DNA of 64,000 nucleotides, taken from assembly GCA_002900995.3 (NCBI GenBank), contig CM035309.1, positions 186,001 to 250,000 on the forward strand, read 5' to 3'. How positions within the stretch are numbered: position 1 is the first letter of the stretch; each line of letters begins with the position of its first letter. The DNA is from Ganoderma boninense. Its lineage: Eukaryota; Basidiomycota; Agaricomycetes; Polyporales; Polyporaceae. The notes beneath the pieces are model-generated. The model had not been told where the DNA came from and did no database searches. It was given only the letters and a program-made list of their open reading frames with translations. Shown here piece by piece: positions 22,840 through 35,930 of the stretch. The translations under genes and the position numbers were made by a program.

Positions 22840-25800
22840 AGTCTGAGACGAACATCCTCCCAACCGCTCCATCTATGTCTGTACGTCTCGACGATCTCAA
22901 CGTTTCAATGTTTCAACGTCAACCTCCGGCTCTGGGCGCGACCTGGTGGTGCCTGCCTTTCGTTCCTCGTCCAACCCTACCTACTCCAACCGCCCCCGCC
23001 CTGCTCCGCTCCCTGTGGTGGTTTCGCACCCCAATCGTTCATGACCGTGACTCACGTGCGCAGTTTTCGTTTAACTTTTCGTCTGTTTCGTATGTTTTTC
23101 CGGGGGCTCGGCGTTAATATGCGCCTCCTCTCCAAGGCTGCTCCACCTCACACATCTTTCACGGACACGGCTGTGCCTCTGGTATGTCGGGCACGCGACT
23201 CGCAACTCGCGACCTGACCCGGGGGCGGACGCGGACGATCTCGGACGCAGGAGTCGGGGCCACCCGTTAGTCGACGGATGCTCAGACTCAGATGTGGGGC
23301 TCCACGTACTGCGCCATGGACCGTCGTTGACGGGGAGCGCTCAGTGTATGCATCCCGAGACTGGCCGAGGGTGGCGTCCGCCGTCGGGGTGCAGCGAACA
23401 TAGGTAAAAAAAAAAGTAAAGAGTAAAAGAGAAAAAGTATCGGATGGAAATGCTAGCTAGTATGTATGTATCATGCATGTACATAATTTTGCGGGTGGTC
23501 GTCGTTGTAATCTGGCTGGGTGTACTGTAGTGTAGTGTACTTACTTTTATCGCTCGCTCTCGGCGGTTGTATGTCTAGATTCTGCTGGTGCTCTAACGCC
23601 TCCCTGTACATAATTACCGACCTACCTACCTACTTTGTGGGGGTTTCGTGTATAATAATAAGCTGTCGCTCGTTTTCTGCTCTGCGATTCCGAAGTTCTG
23701 TCGGGCGGAACATTCACCATGTATCCCATCTCCCGATGACCATGGCGATGTGAGGCTTGGAAGGCTGCCTTGCACCCCGTTGTGCAGGCAACACCGTCGT
23801 GCTCGTATGACAGAAACAGGCACGCATAGCTTGATATAAATGCATGGTTAAAGCTCTTGTCACGGTCGTCGGGCTACCGGAGACGGCAGGAGGGGAGGAG
23901 GCGAGCTTCCACCAACACAATTGAATTAAGCCATGGCCGCGAGAGACTGCGGAGGCCCTTTTAAATCTGGAAGTCGCATATCCTGAACACCAGGAAGTGC
24001 CACGCGATTCCATGCTGGCGCTACCATTATGAACGGGAACTGTCCAACACGAGTCCATGATGCCTCGAACTATCCTCGTACCCATCCGTCTGTACGCACA
24101 TCCCACCACCGGCGTGTCCTGCGCGTCCTGCGGTGGTGGGGCGGGAGGACAGACAGATAGGTACGAGACCATTTCAAACCTCCGCCACGGTGCCAATCAT
24201 GCACCCGCAGCGCTGGGCGGTTCGCGAGCCTCTCCACGAGACTCGAGACATGTTTCTAGTCTCTTGGCCCTTCGAATTCGAATCCGAGCGCCCAGGTACC
24301 CCGGAGTATCACCACGCCGTGCATCATCGGGGACAGAGGTTCTCCTGCGCCTGAGACGACATGGTGAGCGGTGTGGGGAAGGAATGGAAGGGCCCGGCAG
24401 GTGGGCGATGGTCCCAGCAACGCGCGTGGTCCTGCTTGGCTCAAACGTTCGAGTCTTGTCTTTGTTCTCGTCGTCGCCGTCAGCCTGAGATTTGCTTGGT
24501 ACCATGTCTGATATGATAGCTATGGAACTGAGGTCTTGAGGCCTTTACAGAGTTCCTGTCCGTACGTTTCAGCCGTTGATCTGCACGAGATGGATGGAAA
24601 GGTTTTGGCACGGACGGAGGGTGCGTGTGCACATTCACCTCCATCTCGATTTGCTGTTGACGCTAGAACTGGTGCTCAAAAAAGTAATACTAGTTCTAGT
24701 TGGACGTCGAAGCCAGGGCCGCCGTCAATCGTTGTGTTCGTGGATGGATGTACTATTGAACCAACCCTGAGTAGTAATATAGCTCACGCACCTCCATTCA
24801 GACCCTGTGTTTTCCGCGACAACCCTGACACGAGAGAAGGCAGGGTCCTCGTACTGGTATGCAGTACCGGAGAATGTAAGTACCATCGGATTGGTACTCA
24901 TTCGACCACAGCGTCGCTCCCGGCGTGGGAAGGCCCAGCACTGGGCAATGGTGGTCGTAATGGTTACTGGTATCGAAGTATGATGCCCCCGTGCTGAAGA
25001 GTCCTCTTCTTCGAGCTAGGTGGATTGGCGAGAAACTGGTTAATGTTACGGTCATCGATATCGTGGTGGGTGGGCTTGGCTCACCTCCACTCAGGTGTAT
25101 GCATGCGTCCGGGTTGAGTAGCAAGTGCTGATTCGGATCTGTCTTAGTACACGCGCACCACAGACGTTGCATGTAGACAGGCTGCCAGTGGTTCGTGGAC
25201 GTTGCAGGCGGGCCGTCATACTACGTGTCAAAGTCAATCTTAGGGCCACAAGATTCGTGAGTGTACATGAAGTCGATACTTACTCGCCCAACTTCGAGGC
25301 CGGCCCATGTCTCCGCAACGTTCCATTCTTGCCACGTTTCTCTCCGACCGGCGTACTGTAACCTCACGGCGGGCACCCAAGTCGTAGTACTCACCGGGCA
25401 GTCCAGGCCTTTCGGACTCTTGAGCGTGTCTGCCGGCTTTCAGAACTCCATCCCATGCATGTACACTTCAGAGCCCTCGCTCGCCTCGAGTTTCACCTAG
25501 ACCGTCAGCGGCTGTGACAGTGTCTCGCGCAGGCCGCGGCCGCGGCGCGAAGCGTACGCGTCCAGGCCCTGCACAATTTGCCTGTCTCAAGAGTGCTCAG
25601 TCTCGGGCTCGTGGCACAGTAAAACCGTGCTCATTTCGACGTCGTTCTGTTCGGCGACAGCTGTCGACCGGTCGTGCACTGCGGAGTCGAAGGTCAGGCC
25701 CAGTCGCGACTGTGAAGGTGGGGCTGAGAAAGGTACCATGTCCCCGGGCACAGATTTTCTTCGAGTTCCACTCCACCATCATCATGCATGTTTTCGATCG

Positions 25801-28800
25801 TTCGTGGTCGGCTATTACTGTGCCGCGTCGTCATACTTATCGTCTTTGCGTCGTGCTCGGCTCGCCGCTCGCATGGTCACCTGGTGCAATAAGGCTGGGC
25901 TGAGGGAGACGCGCCGACGGCGCGGGCCTCGCACATTTAAGTAAGTGAGCCACGTTGTTCAGAGTCGCGTGCATACATAGCAGGACGCGGCTGCGCACCT
26001 TCGTCATTCTGGGCAGGAGGGTCAGTCTTCGCCATGTCGAGATTCGAGAACAACGCTGCTGGACGTCGAACGTCGACGACGGGGACATTCGAATCTTTTG
26101 CAGGGTCGGAAGGCCACATGCCCGCGCCGGACGTGCCCAACAAGGGCCCCGCAGAAACGTTCAGGCCGCGACTGCGCGATTCCGCGGTGCTTCAACTAAG
26201 TTCAAGAAAGAAACCGTGGACGTTCTGTTCGACCCAGCGCGTAAGTACTGCCAGTGCCCGTCGCGAGTGGCGACCACCGAAACAGTTTGCCTCCGCGAAC
26301 GACATCATTCTGGATATCGATATGTATCTCCCGGCGCCCGCCAGTCGCCTGCCAGTGCCAGCGATTCCGATTCGCAGGACCTGTGATTTGTGACTTGGCG
26401 GGGTTCTGGACGCGCACGCGCATCAATTGCGCGAGCCCTGCGGCTGAGGGCTGAGAGCAGCGAAACCGGGGACCCTGCAGGCACTGGGAAATACTTGTCA
26501 TACTTACTAACCCATACTTCTCGAAGGCGAAGGTCGTGCTGCGCCTCGCAAGCTCGCGAGCTCGCGAGCCCGCCCACACCGGCGGGGAGAGACGATTCGG
26601 AACGTAGACACTCGACGCCGGGGCCCAGTCCAACCCATATCTTCCCATGGCGGGGTATCAAGTACTTGCTTACGGGAGAATGCAAGCTAGTGCTGGCGGA
26701 TGGGGAACGGGGCGGGCGTGGTGTTCCGTCGCGATCCCGGGTTCTAGAAAAGGACCCACAACACTCGCTTGTGGCGCGCGAGGCGATGGGCCCTCGAGGG
26801 CCTCGAGTATACCGTCTGAATGCCGATTGCCGACGCGTCGCGGTGACGAGTGGGGGTCGTCGTATTATCGATAGGGGCATGGTGACTGGATACTCGACAC
26901 TGGGCGGCGGGGGAGGACGGGAGGCTGAGTCTGGGCGATGCGGGGTGTGCAGGGGTGTGCGCTTTTACGTCCCGCGAGCGGTGGGAGAACTCGTGGGCGC
27001 GGTGGCGCGATGGAAGAAGCGGATGGTTCCGTAAGTACGAGATCGGCCTGGACGGGAGAAGGCTGGCAGGTATCCTCGTGGCGCCAGGCGGATGTGATGA
27101 CGGCAATAGTTACTGTACTGAACTTCGGAGTCTGGACGGCTGGACGAAAATCTGTCACGTCGTTGCTGAGCCCGAGTTTCTGTCTCTTGAGCGACCAGTC
27201 CTGCGAGCCCGAGGACGTTGCTGAGCAGAGGGCATCCACGGCGAACGTGGCCGCCGGGGCTGCGATTCCCCGGCGAGGCAAGGGAACGATCGTCTCGTTT
27301 TAGTCTCAAGATTTGGTTTCTAGCTACCATGCCGTACTCGATGGCAATCAACACTCAGAAGTCCCGCGCCTGGGCGTATAGACGAGCTTCTAGTGCTCTC
27401 GGATGGATCATCAATGCATCGTGTCCCACCGGATGAATATCTGCCCATATCGCGTCGTGTGTATCTCGGTCGACCTGGGGGAACATATAGCGCCATGCGT
27501 CATCATGGAGAAGGCACGTACTTACCTCCCCCGACCGAGATCGCCCGCCCGACGACTGTCGCCAGAGGAGGAGACGAGAAAGTACAAGGCACATACATAT
27601 ACATGGCACGGGGATCCAAAAGATGACGCGAAGATAAGGAACCCTTGGCCTGCCTTGGCTCGTCGACCGACTAACGTTGTCCTGAGGCCTATCCGACGGC
27701 TAGACAAGGAACGCCCCCGACAGATATTTACGCGCATACGTAACTTACGTTGTTAGTCTGTGAGCGACGGAGTGCGCATGACCCCGCAGGACCTTGACGT
27801 TACCTTTGGAGGCAGAACCATGCAAGAGACACGCCAGGTAGACATCGACTTGGACGTTGCTCCAACCAGCACATAGAGTCTGGCCCTGAGAGCGGCAGGC
27901 CAAGGAGTACGGCCTGAGAATGACCACTTCGGTGTGATGGTTTTGCGATTGCGGTGATCCCGCTGATGGTTGGTCACGTTGGGAGGATGAAACAGAGAGG
28001 GCTGTTTGTGGCGTGCTCAGGTGGCCGCGAGCCTTCGGACGGGAGTGGGCATGCCGGATTGAGGTCCGTCGAGGTGGAAGCTCGCTGCGATCGGACGAGC
28101 TGTGGCCACAGTGACAGTTGGCGGCCCACGCATCCCGGTCCGCCCATCACACACAAACAGGAGAGCAGAAAGGGTTTGGCTTGTCTGGGTTTGTTTTGTA
28201 AGTTATAAGATAAAGTTTGTCACGACGGAAGAGCGGGAGGCGGGCCACGTGCGGCGCCGGCCCATGAGGGCCTATCAGGGCATGGAGTCGGACGGGCACG
28301 GAAGATAAATGGGGAAGACATCGCCTGCGACGACGCACCGGAGCACGAAGAACACAAGCATAAATAACAACGTGGGCCTGGACGCACGAGGCGGATTCAC
28401 ATGGGCCGAAGATATCGTAACAAGATGCACAGGGGGTAATTACGAGCTTCTGAATCCGCACCTGCGCAAGCCCTGAGGCCTGAGTACTGAGTACTGAGGA
28501 CAGGCACCGTCGGGCGGACTGCGTCCGACTGGCAGCGGAGGAGAAGGAAGTTTGTGGGGGACGAGGGCTTGGCGACGAAAAGCTGTGCTCGAAACGATGA
28601 TTGGAAGAGAGTTGAGTTGAGATTGACTCTGGCCGGTGGGCCCTTCGAGACTTTCCAACATTCCACGTCCGACCGGCGACGAGAAGGCGATGGGCTGTGC
28701 GTCAAAGCTGAAGCTCCCGTCGCACAGGCCCTGGACGGCGAGGTGTAGGCGGCGAAACTGAAGCGGGTACAGGGCTGTTAAGGGGCGACAGGGCCAGGGC

Positions 28801-29680
28801 GCATCGCTGGGCAGGAGGGGGCCGGATTGGGCCTGAGACTGAGACTGAGAGTTCCCGATGGGCTCCAGGGGCTGGGGTGTGGGGAAATGGACTCGGGCCT
28901 GATGAGAGGAGGCCGTTCATTCGACGTCCGACTGGCCGCGGCGCGTGTGTTTGAAGGCTGCGAACTGACAAGGACGACAATCTGAGTTGCAAGAGACAGA
29001 CAAGGGCTGCGCGGCAGATGCCGTGGTGGACAAGACGGGTGCTGATGGGAGGTGGGGAGAGGTGGGGAGGGGCGGGAGAGTCGGACGGCGGGGTCATGGG
29101 TGTCTGCGATGAGGGAAACTCATGTGCGGGGAGAGAGGGAACGAGGGGCACATGTGACGGGGCGAGGCGGTCGCGAGGACGGTGCGAGCCGGGGACAAGG
29201 GTCGGATAAACGCATCGGGTGGCATTACCCCAGAAAGGAAGCTCGCGCGGACCCCGGCCCGTCCCCGCTGGTCTCCCCGGCGTCTGCTGTGTCGAGCGCA
29301 GGCGATTCTCCGTCCGACCCGCCCTCCCACAAGCCCTCCTCTCGTCCTCAATCGCCCATCCTCCCTCCGTCCCTCTCTCTCCCGTTCCCCCACCATCCCC
29401 CCTCCTCCTCCCCTCCCCCACTGCCGCTTAGTCCCTCTGTGGACGACGACCCCGGCTCTGCCTCTCGACGCCTCCATCGTCGTATATCCGGCATCCCATC
29501 CCGCCCCTACCGTCGGCCGGCCTATCCGTCCACTCCTCGGGCCCCACCTCTCCGACGGTTCACACTTGACTCTCGCGGGGCCCTCCTTGTAAATTCTAGG
29601 CCGTGACTCTTTCTCATCGTTTCGCTCGCTCCTTTCATATCTGTACTACTACTGCTTTCACCCTGCAGCTCCTCGATACC
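22840..29680. other. long gene-poor region with no supported gene
   Basis: Starts with the 3' flank of the Sfp1-like gene, including a poly-A/AG-rich tract at 23404-23438. From 24 to 28 kb both strands show scattered donor-like motifs (GTAAGTACT near 26242 plus, GTAAGTATC and GTGAGTACT on minus near 25260-25400). No chain of exons could be assembled into a recognisable protein. From 28.7 to 29.6 kb the sequence is very GC- and pyrimidine-rich (28.8-29.1 G-rich, 29.3-29.6 C-rich) and probably forms the promoter and leader of the next gene. A 5'-UTR intron may end at CCCTGCAG (29661-29668). Confidence 0.4.
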
Positions 29681-32600
29681 ATGATTCCTGCTTTTCCGTC
29701 CCCGATCCTCTCCGTCGCGGCGGATGTAGTCAAGGACCTTGAAGGCGAAGACGCCTTGTGTAGTCTCTGGGCCCGTGCGTGCTCTTTCTCCCTTTCTCCC
29801 TCGCCCCTTCCGTGCTGAAGCGGTTATCTCCACAAAGTATTCACAAAGTGCAAAGAGTCTTTGAAGGACGGCCGCCGCCTCGAGAACATCTCATGGCGCT
29901 TGTGGTATCGCGAACTCGCCGCGGCCCAATGCACACCTTCATCATCACCCGGCACGCTCTCCCCCCCGTTTTCGGAGAAGCGCAGCCCCTCGCCCATTAC
30001 CCCGTGTCCGAGGACGGGCACCTTAGCCAAGAAGGTACGCATCACCCCCCCTTGACGCCCCGAATTTCATGCGCGATATTAGCGGTTAAACGGACGCCCT
30101 TGCTCACTTATCGCGAACAGTGCCGCTGCCGTACCCGTCCCTCACGCCGACATCCGACGTATCGACGGCGCACTCGTGGCACGCGCAGAACTCTGCGAAC
30201 ACCGTCATCACGGCCGGCCGTCGCCTCAGCACGGCTAGCGCACCCATGGAGCGCCGCAAATCACACAGCGCCATTGGCGTCGGCAAAATGATCCTCGACA
30301 TCCTCCCCGGCAAGCTCGACGTGAGCAGCGAGAGGGAGAGGGCGGCGCGGCCCGCAACAGCGTCAGCATCAATAGCAACACCGACACCAACACGAACCAC
30401 GACCACGCCGACACTGACGGTAGCGTCCGTCCCGCAGATCGCCCAGCCGCGCCCCTTGGTCGCCGCGGCGCTCCCAACGGTGCAGCTGCCCGCAACTCCC
30501 CCACAGCCCGAGCGCGCGTCCTTTCCCCGCGTTGTGGTCGTCAACCCCACACCACATCCGACGCCGCCCGCCACGCCGACTGTGCCCCATCCTTCTCATC
30601 ATCATCAGACTGCTGCTGCCGCCCAGCCGTCATCATCATCAGGAGCAGGAGCAGCGTCGCACCTATTGCCGCCGCCCCCGCGCGCTCTCCTCATCTCGGC
30701 AACTGCGCCGAAACACCTCAAGCCCCCATCGCCCCCCATCGCGCTCCCAGCCCCAGCCTCGCCCAAATATACCGGCCCCGCCGCTAAATCGGGAGAGCTG
30801 CCGCGCCAGCAGCAGCAGCACGAGGCTTCTTGCTCGCTAACGTTAACGTCGAAGCAGCAGCAGCAGCCGCCTGCTTCTCCTTCCTCTTCTTCTTCCGCAG
30901 GTCAGGGTCAGGGCCCGGGTTCGCATGACGTGCCCACGCGTGCCGCCGACGCGCGCCCGAGGCCGAGGCAGCTGAAGCACAGCGAGGCGGCGGCCCCCGC
31001 CCCCAAGGCGTCGGACCGCCGCTTCTTCCTCCCGGACGGCGGTGGGTCGCCGTCGCCCTCTGCGACGTCTGATGCCGTGCTGTCGCCTGTGTCGCCGTCG
31101 CCGACCCCGCAACATGAACTTGAACATGAACATGAACAGGCACGGGAACGGGAACTGGGCGAGCCAGACGCGCACGTCAAGGAAGCCTCTGAGCCGGATC
31201 TGCTTCAGGGCGAGGAACAGGCGCCCGAGCATGAACATGAGATGAGCCCGAGCAGCGCGACGTCCAGCCAGCTCAAGGGCCCCGCGGCGGCCGCGGCCGC
31301 TGCACACGCACACGGACAGGCACATGGCGCGGGAGCAGGAGGGAGGAAGAGGCAGCAGGTGCAGGTGCAGATGCGGAAGAACAAGGGGCACGCGCCGGCG
31401 CGCCCCGCCGCGCTGCAGCGGCTGCACTCGCACGGGCTGCGGACGACGTCGGCGAAGAAGGGTGCGGGGCAGCAGGCGGGAGGGGAGAGACAGGTGCCGC
31501 ATGCGGCGGACGCGAAGAAGGCGGCGTTTGATATCGGCTCGGCGTCGTCGAACGGGTCGGGTGGGGGAAAGCTGAGTCAGGTTGGGGAGGTGGGGAAGGA
31601 GAAGGACGTGGAGGTGGTGGTGGTGGAAAAGACGAGTGAGATGAAAGAGACGAAGGGGAAGGCGAAAGAGGTCAAAGAGACGAAAGGGAAGGAGCGAGAG
31701 AAGGACAAGGAGAGAGGAGAGAGGAGGCGCGAGGGGAGCTCGAGCAGGACGAGGCATTCGTTGAGTCCCGCGCCCAACCCGCCGAAGAAGTCTGCGTCGA
31801 CGCCGCACATCCCTAGCACCGCGGCTGTGCTCGCGATGACAACAACGACAACGACAACGACAACGGCGGCGGGGAAGGCGAAGGCGAAGGCGGATGGCGC
31901 GGGCCCGTCGCAGCCCCGCCGCGGTATCGTGATCTCGACGTCGTCCGAGTACGAGACCACGGACACGGACGACGACGACTCGGACTGGGCGTCAGAGGAC
32001 AGCAGCGAGGACCGCGCGAAGGACAAGGCGCGCAAGGCGAAGGCGGCGGAGGCCGCGCGCCTCGCCGCCGCCGCCGAGGAGGCGCAGCGGCAGCGCGACA
32101 TGTTCGCCAAGGTGCCCAAGCGGTCGTACTCGAACCTCGGGCGCGTGCAGTCCGGGCTGCTCTCGCAGCTCATGAACCCCGACCCGAACCTCTTCCCGCC
32201 CACCCATCCGTACCGCTCGACGCAGGACATGACGCAGCTCGTGCGCGCGCCCGCGTCGGCGCTGCAAATGCAGATGCGCAAGAGCACCGCGGCTGTCCCC
32301 GTCGCCGCGCAGGTGCAGGTCACGGCGCAGGCTCCGTCGCCCCCCGCCGCGGCGCAGGACAGGGATCGGGACAGAGACAAGGACAGGGATCAGGGCGGAG
32401 GCAAGTACAGGCCGAAGGGGCGGCCGGAGGGCGAGGTGGAGTTCTCGAGCGACGACGAGGAGAACCCCGACGACACGATCCAGGTGTCGCGGAGCTTCGC
32501 GCAGCAGCGGCTCGCCGCGCTCGCGGACCCGAACCGCCGCCGCCACTCGGACCACCGCGCGCCGCCTCCCCCCAGCCAGCTCCAGCTCCAGCTCCAAATG

Positions 32601-32998
32601 CAACAGCAGAGGCAAACGGGGACGGGGACAGAGGGGAGGGCGCAGCTGCCGAGCGTCGCGACGGCGCCGATCCCGCTGAGCCACCCGTACAACCTGCCGG
32701 CGGCCGCGCCGCCGATGACGCCGCGCGCGACGCGGAGGCAGATGCTCCAGACGGAGCTGTCGGAGAGCTTGCGGCGGAACCTGCTGTGGGAGAGGCAGGT
32801 GAGCAGGGTGAACCTGACGGGGAGGCGCGCGGGGGGCTGGGGGGCGGGCTGAGGCCGCTCACGGCGGTCAATGGCGACCAGCAGGGGCAGGGGCAGGGAT
32901 CGGGGCAGCCGGCGCTGGACGACAAGGAGGAGAAGCGGAGGCGGGCGATGGCCCGGAATAGGAGCTGGGCGGACGAGTATCACTATTCAGGTTGGTGA
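29681..32998 (+). CDS. AreA-domain (GATA_AreA) / DUF3295 protein, Mks1-like regulator
   Basis: The N-terminal domain, encoded by 29681-29774 and 29838-30034, reads DVVKDLEGEDALCSLWALF then TKCKESLKDGRRLENISWRL and WYRELA, the AreA GATA-like domain (PF08550). A long exon (from about 30120) encodes a Ser/Pro/Ala/Gln-rich disordered middle. The C-terminus has the DUF3295 pattern: MFAKVPKRSYSNLGRVQSGL, LSQLMNPDPNLFPPTHPYRS, ELSESLRRNLLWERQVSRVN and finally MARNRSWADEYHYSGW. The combination is that of Mks1-type regulators of nitrogen/retrograde signalling; the role here is inferred. Two frame problems exist. Near 32840 one missing G in a G-run separates the DUF3295 block from its natural tail, so the stop at 32850 is probably false and the true stop is 32998. 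The exon 2/exon 3 junction also needs a one-base shift. Start chosen at the Met of MIPAFPSPIL. Confidence 0.78.
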
Positions 32999-35056
32999 GC
33001 CCGCACTCGTCCGCGTTCGCGATGGGGTGGGGTTTGTGTGCTGCGTGGTGTACATTGTTTCGTGTTTTCGTTCTCGTTTCTCTGGTATCTCTCTCTCTCT
33101 CCCTCTCCCTCTCATGTACTATCATCCATCGTGCTCTGCTTCCTCGCACGTTCCCGCCTGCGACGGCGCAGCGCGGCCGCGCTCCGTCTGCTGCGGGGAC
33201 GTGCTCAACCACTACCACTACTATCCCCATGCTCGTCTCGTCTCGCTCACATCACATCCACATAACCTTCATCCATCATTCCCTGCCCATTCCCGTTCGC
33301 ATCCCAACATAATATTCCCATTCCCGCCCCTCCATATCCATGTCTCATGCTGACTCCGCTTCGCTGGCATCTGGTCCATCCCGGGCCCATCGCACCGTAC
33401 CGCACCGCATCGCATGCAGCAGCCAAGTTGTACTCTACCTCAATTCCCCCATCTTTATCGTACGCCCTTTGGCCCCTTATTCCCCCACCCCTCCCCAGGC
33501 CGTACCGCAAACCCCCTCGCCGGCCAACGTTCGACGCCGGTAATCCGCCCACGCGCTAGCTTGCTGCCGACATCCCGCGGTCGCCCTCTGTCGGAAACCG
33601 GTCGCACTCGTGCTCGCACGACGCACGTTGCGTCATCTTGATCCTCTATCCTCCATCGCCCGTCGCCCATCGCCCATCGCCCTCATGAGTCATCGGTCTA
33701 CCTATCAATCATCCATCCATCGTCATCCCGCCCATCGTCAATTCGCGCTCGCGCTCGCCCCCGATCGTGGCCGTTATCGCCGTTGCCCTCCGTCTCCGGG
33801 TCCGAGCCCGCATCCGGTCCAGGTCTAGGTCCACGCTGCATTCGACATTCCGCCCCAAGCCCATTACCCTCTCGGGCTCGCACACACGCATACCCGCATC
33901 CACCTTCACGCCGATGCCCTACACCCTCCTCCCCCCATACCCAGCGACCCGCGACCAGTGACCAGCCTGACGAGGACGAGGACGAGGACCTGCAGCCGGA
34001 ACGGAACGTGGCACACGGCGAGGCGACACATGTGTTTTCGAACCCCGCATCTTGCATCCTACTTAATGCATACGTACTTTCGCTCATCGCGCCTTCCGCA
34101 TCCCTCTCTGCCCGTGCATCTGAATCCGATCCCCACACTATCCCTATCCCTATCACCACGATGCCGCGATCGGACCCACACGTACGTGCGGCGGTATACT
34201 GATAGATACTCTCACAAGTACTGTACATAGGTATTAGGTGGTATGTATATATTCTGTACTGGTACTGGTATTACTGGTGTCGCTCTCTGCGCCGTGGTAC
34301 GTATACATGGGTATGATACGTGTAGCCGGAGAGCTCGTTACATACATAATGGTATTAGCCCGAGTGCTGCTGGCTTAAAGTTGCGATGCTTGCGAATTCT
34401 TGGGGAGGGGGAAGGGTGTATTGTTCATGGAGATGCTTAGTTGTCTACGAAGGAAATGAATGAGACGGGCTTCGTCGCCGGCACAAGGTACGGGTTTTCG
34501 TTGTATGACACGGGTGTGTGGGGTTCCATTGTATGTATCGCCGTGTACCTATTGTGTGTATTTGTATTTGTATGGCACGACGCTCGAACTTTGAGAACGG
34601 TTACGACTGGACGTATATTGATACGTAGTAGGTATGTATTCACGTAGCAGCGTAGCAGCGTGATGGCCGAAGTTGTACAGCTGGTGCCGAAATGAATGCC
34701 CGACGTGCCTCCGAGCGCCAACTCGCACAATTCGACGCAAACAGTCGAAACAATTCGAAATAATTCATAAAATTCATCCCGTCTCTCAACGGCTTCTTCT
34801 ATTGAACAAAATGCTTGCGTCTAACTCCTACACTATGCCTTCACTACTGCGCATCGAAAGAGGCCGTTGCGGGAGCCGAAAGGTGAACGGGAAATGTGAT
34901 CGCGCCAGCTCCCAGAGAACGAATGATGGCGAGCGCGGTTGTAGGAATTAGGCAAGGCACTGTGTGTCCGCCATTGATTCGGACTAGACAGTATTGCAAA
35001 TGAGCAAGTATGGGGTTGAAACAAGACGATTGAGGCTTTGGCAAAGGGGGCTGCGG
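32999..35056. other. intergenic region, host flank of the transposon nest
   Basis: Starts with the 3' UTR and a (CT)n-rich tract (33087-33115). The remainder is pyrimidine-rich and then AT-richer, with repeated short GTAC/GTAT words near 34200-34330. No gene is supported. The last bases before 35057 continue on the far side of the nest at 60008. Confidence 0.45.
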
Positions 35057-35083
35057 AACATGGATAGCGAATGGCAGGGGTGT

Positions 35084-35543
35084 TGTCATGAACGGCACGC
35101 TCAGCGCCTACCCCGGCGTCTCTCTTTCCCTTTTTGGACTGTTTGCCTCCCGCGTCGTCCTTATTGTCCTCCGTTGTTTAGCAAACCTGTCCCTTGTTCT
35201 CGCAGTACAATAACTCCTGTTACCCATTGTTCCCGTCGTCATTGTACTACATACCATTGTTCTTCCACTGGTTCCCGTGTCCATAGTTACCTATTGTCCC
35301 CGGTTCCCATTGTCCACTACATGTATATAAGACCTGTACTTCGCTACCTGGAGACCTCAGTTTCGACCTCTTGTCTCCAGGTAAGCCTCGCTGTATTCTC
35401 GCTCGTTAGTTACTCGCTCAATACATCTTGTCTCCAGCCTGACTGTCGAGCCCTGCTCCGCTCTCGCTGCACAAGTGCTCGTCGACGCCCTTGCTCGTCT
35501 CGTAAGCCTCCTCCCTGATCTTACTCGACAGCCAGTCGTAACA
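35084..35543 (+). repeat. Gypsy-A 5' LTR
   Basis: A 460-bp direct repeat of 55301-55760 that starts TG and ends CA. A TATATAAG promoter-like motif lies near 35323, about 20 nt before the first of two CCTGGAGAC/GTCTCCAGG inverted words. Transcription of the element probably starts here. Confidence 0.93.
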
Positions 35544-35930
35544 TTAGGTCGAAACTTCTACACGAGCACCGGCGTACTCCACCCACACTCTTTCCCTCTC
35601 GTACGGTACGCACTTAGATCCTCTGTGTTGGCCTAGCGTAGTGCGCGCTCTAGTCACACCATCGGACGTGGTCTCGGCGCAACCTGAGGCTTGCCACTCT
35701 TAGTGGTACAGTACGCGGAAAGCTCCTAACACGAGACCCCGGTACTGACAGAAGTGGTCCGCCTCACGGCGTGGAGGCTAGAGAAAGGCGGCGAAACAAA
35801 GCCAAGGCAGAACACCCTTGGGCCCGTGTCCCTTGGGCTAAGACACAGCAACAGGCCGAGGAGGCTGAGCAGACAGTGTTGGATCGTGCACCTGCCGTTT
35901 CATTCCTAGGATAAGGAAGCGAGATTCAAC

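Noticed and set aside
30843..31808. 321-codon minus-strand Arg/Leu-rich frame
   Set aside because: Shadow of the low-complexity middle of the AreA/DUF3295 protein.
34994..35518. 174-codon frame over the Gypsy-A 5' LTR, repeated as 154 codons at 55271-55735
   Set aside because: The shared part is LTR sequence read through; LTRs are non-coding and the repetition reflects the direct repeat.
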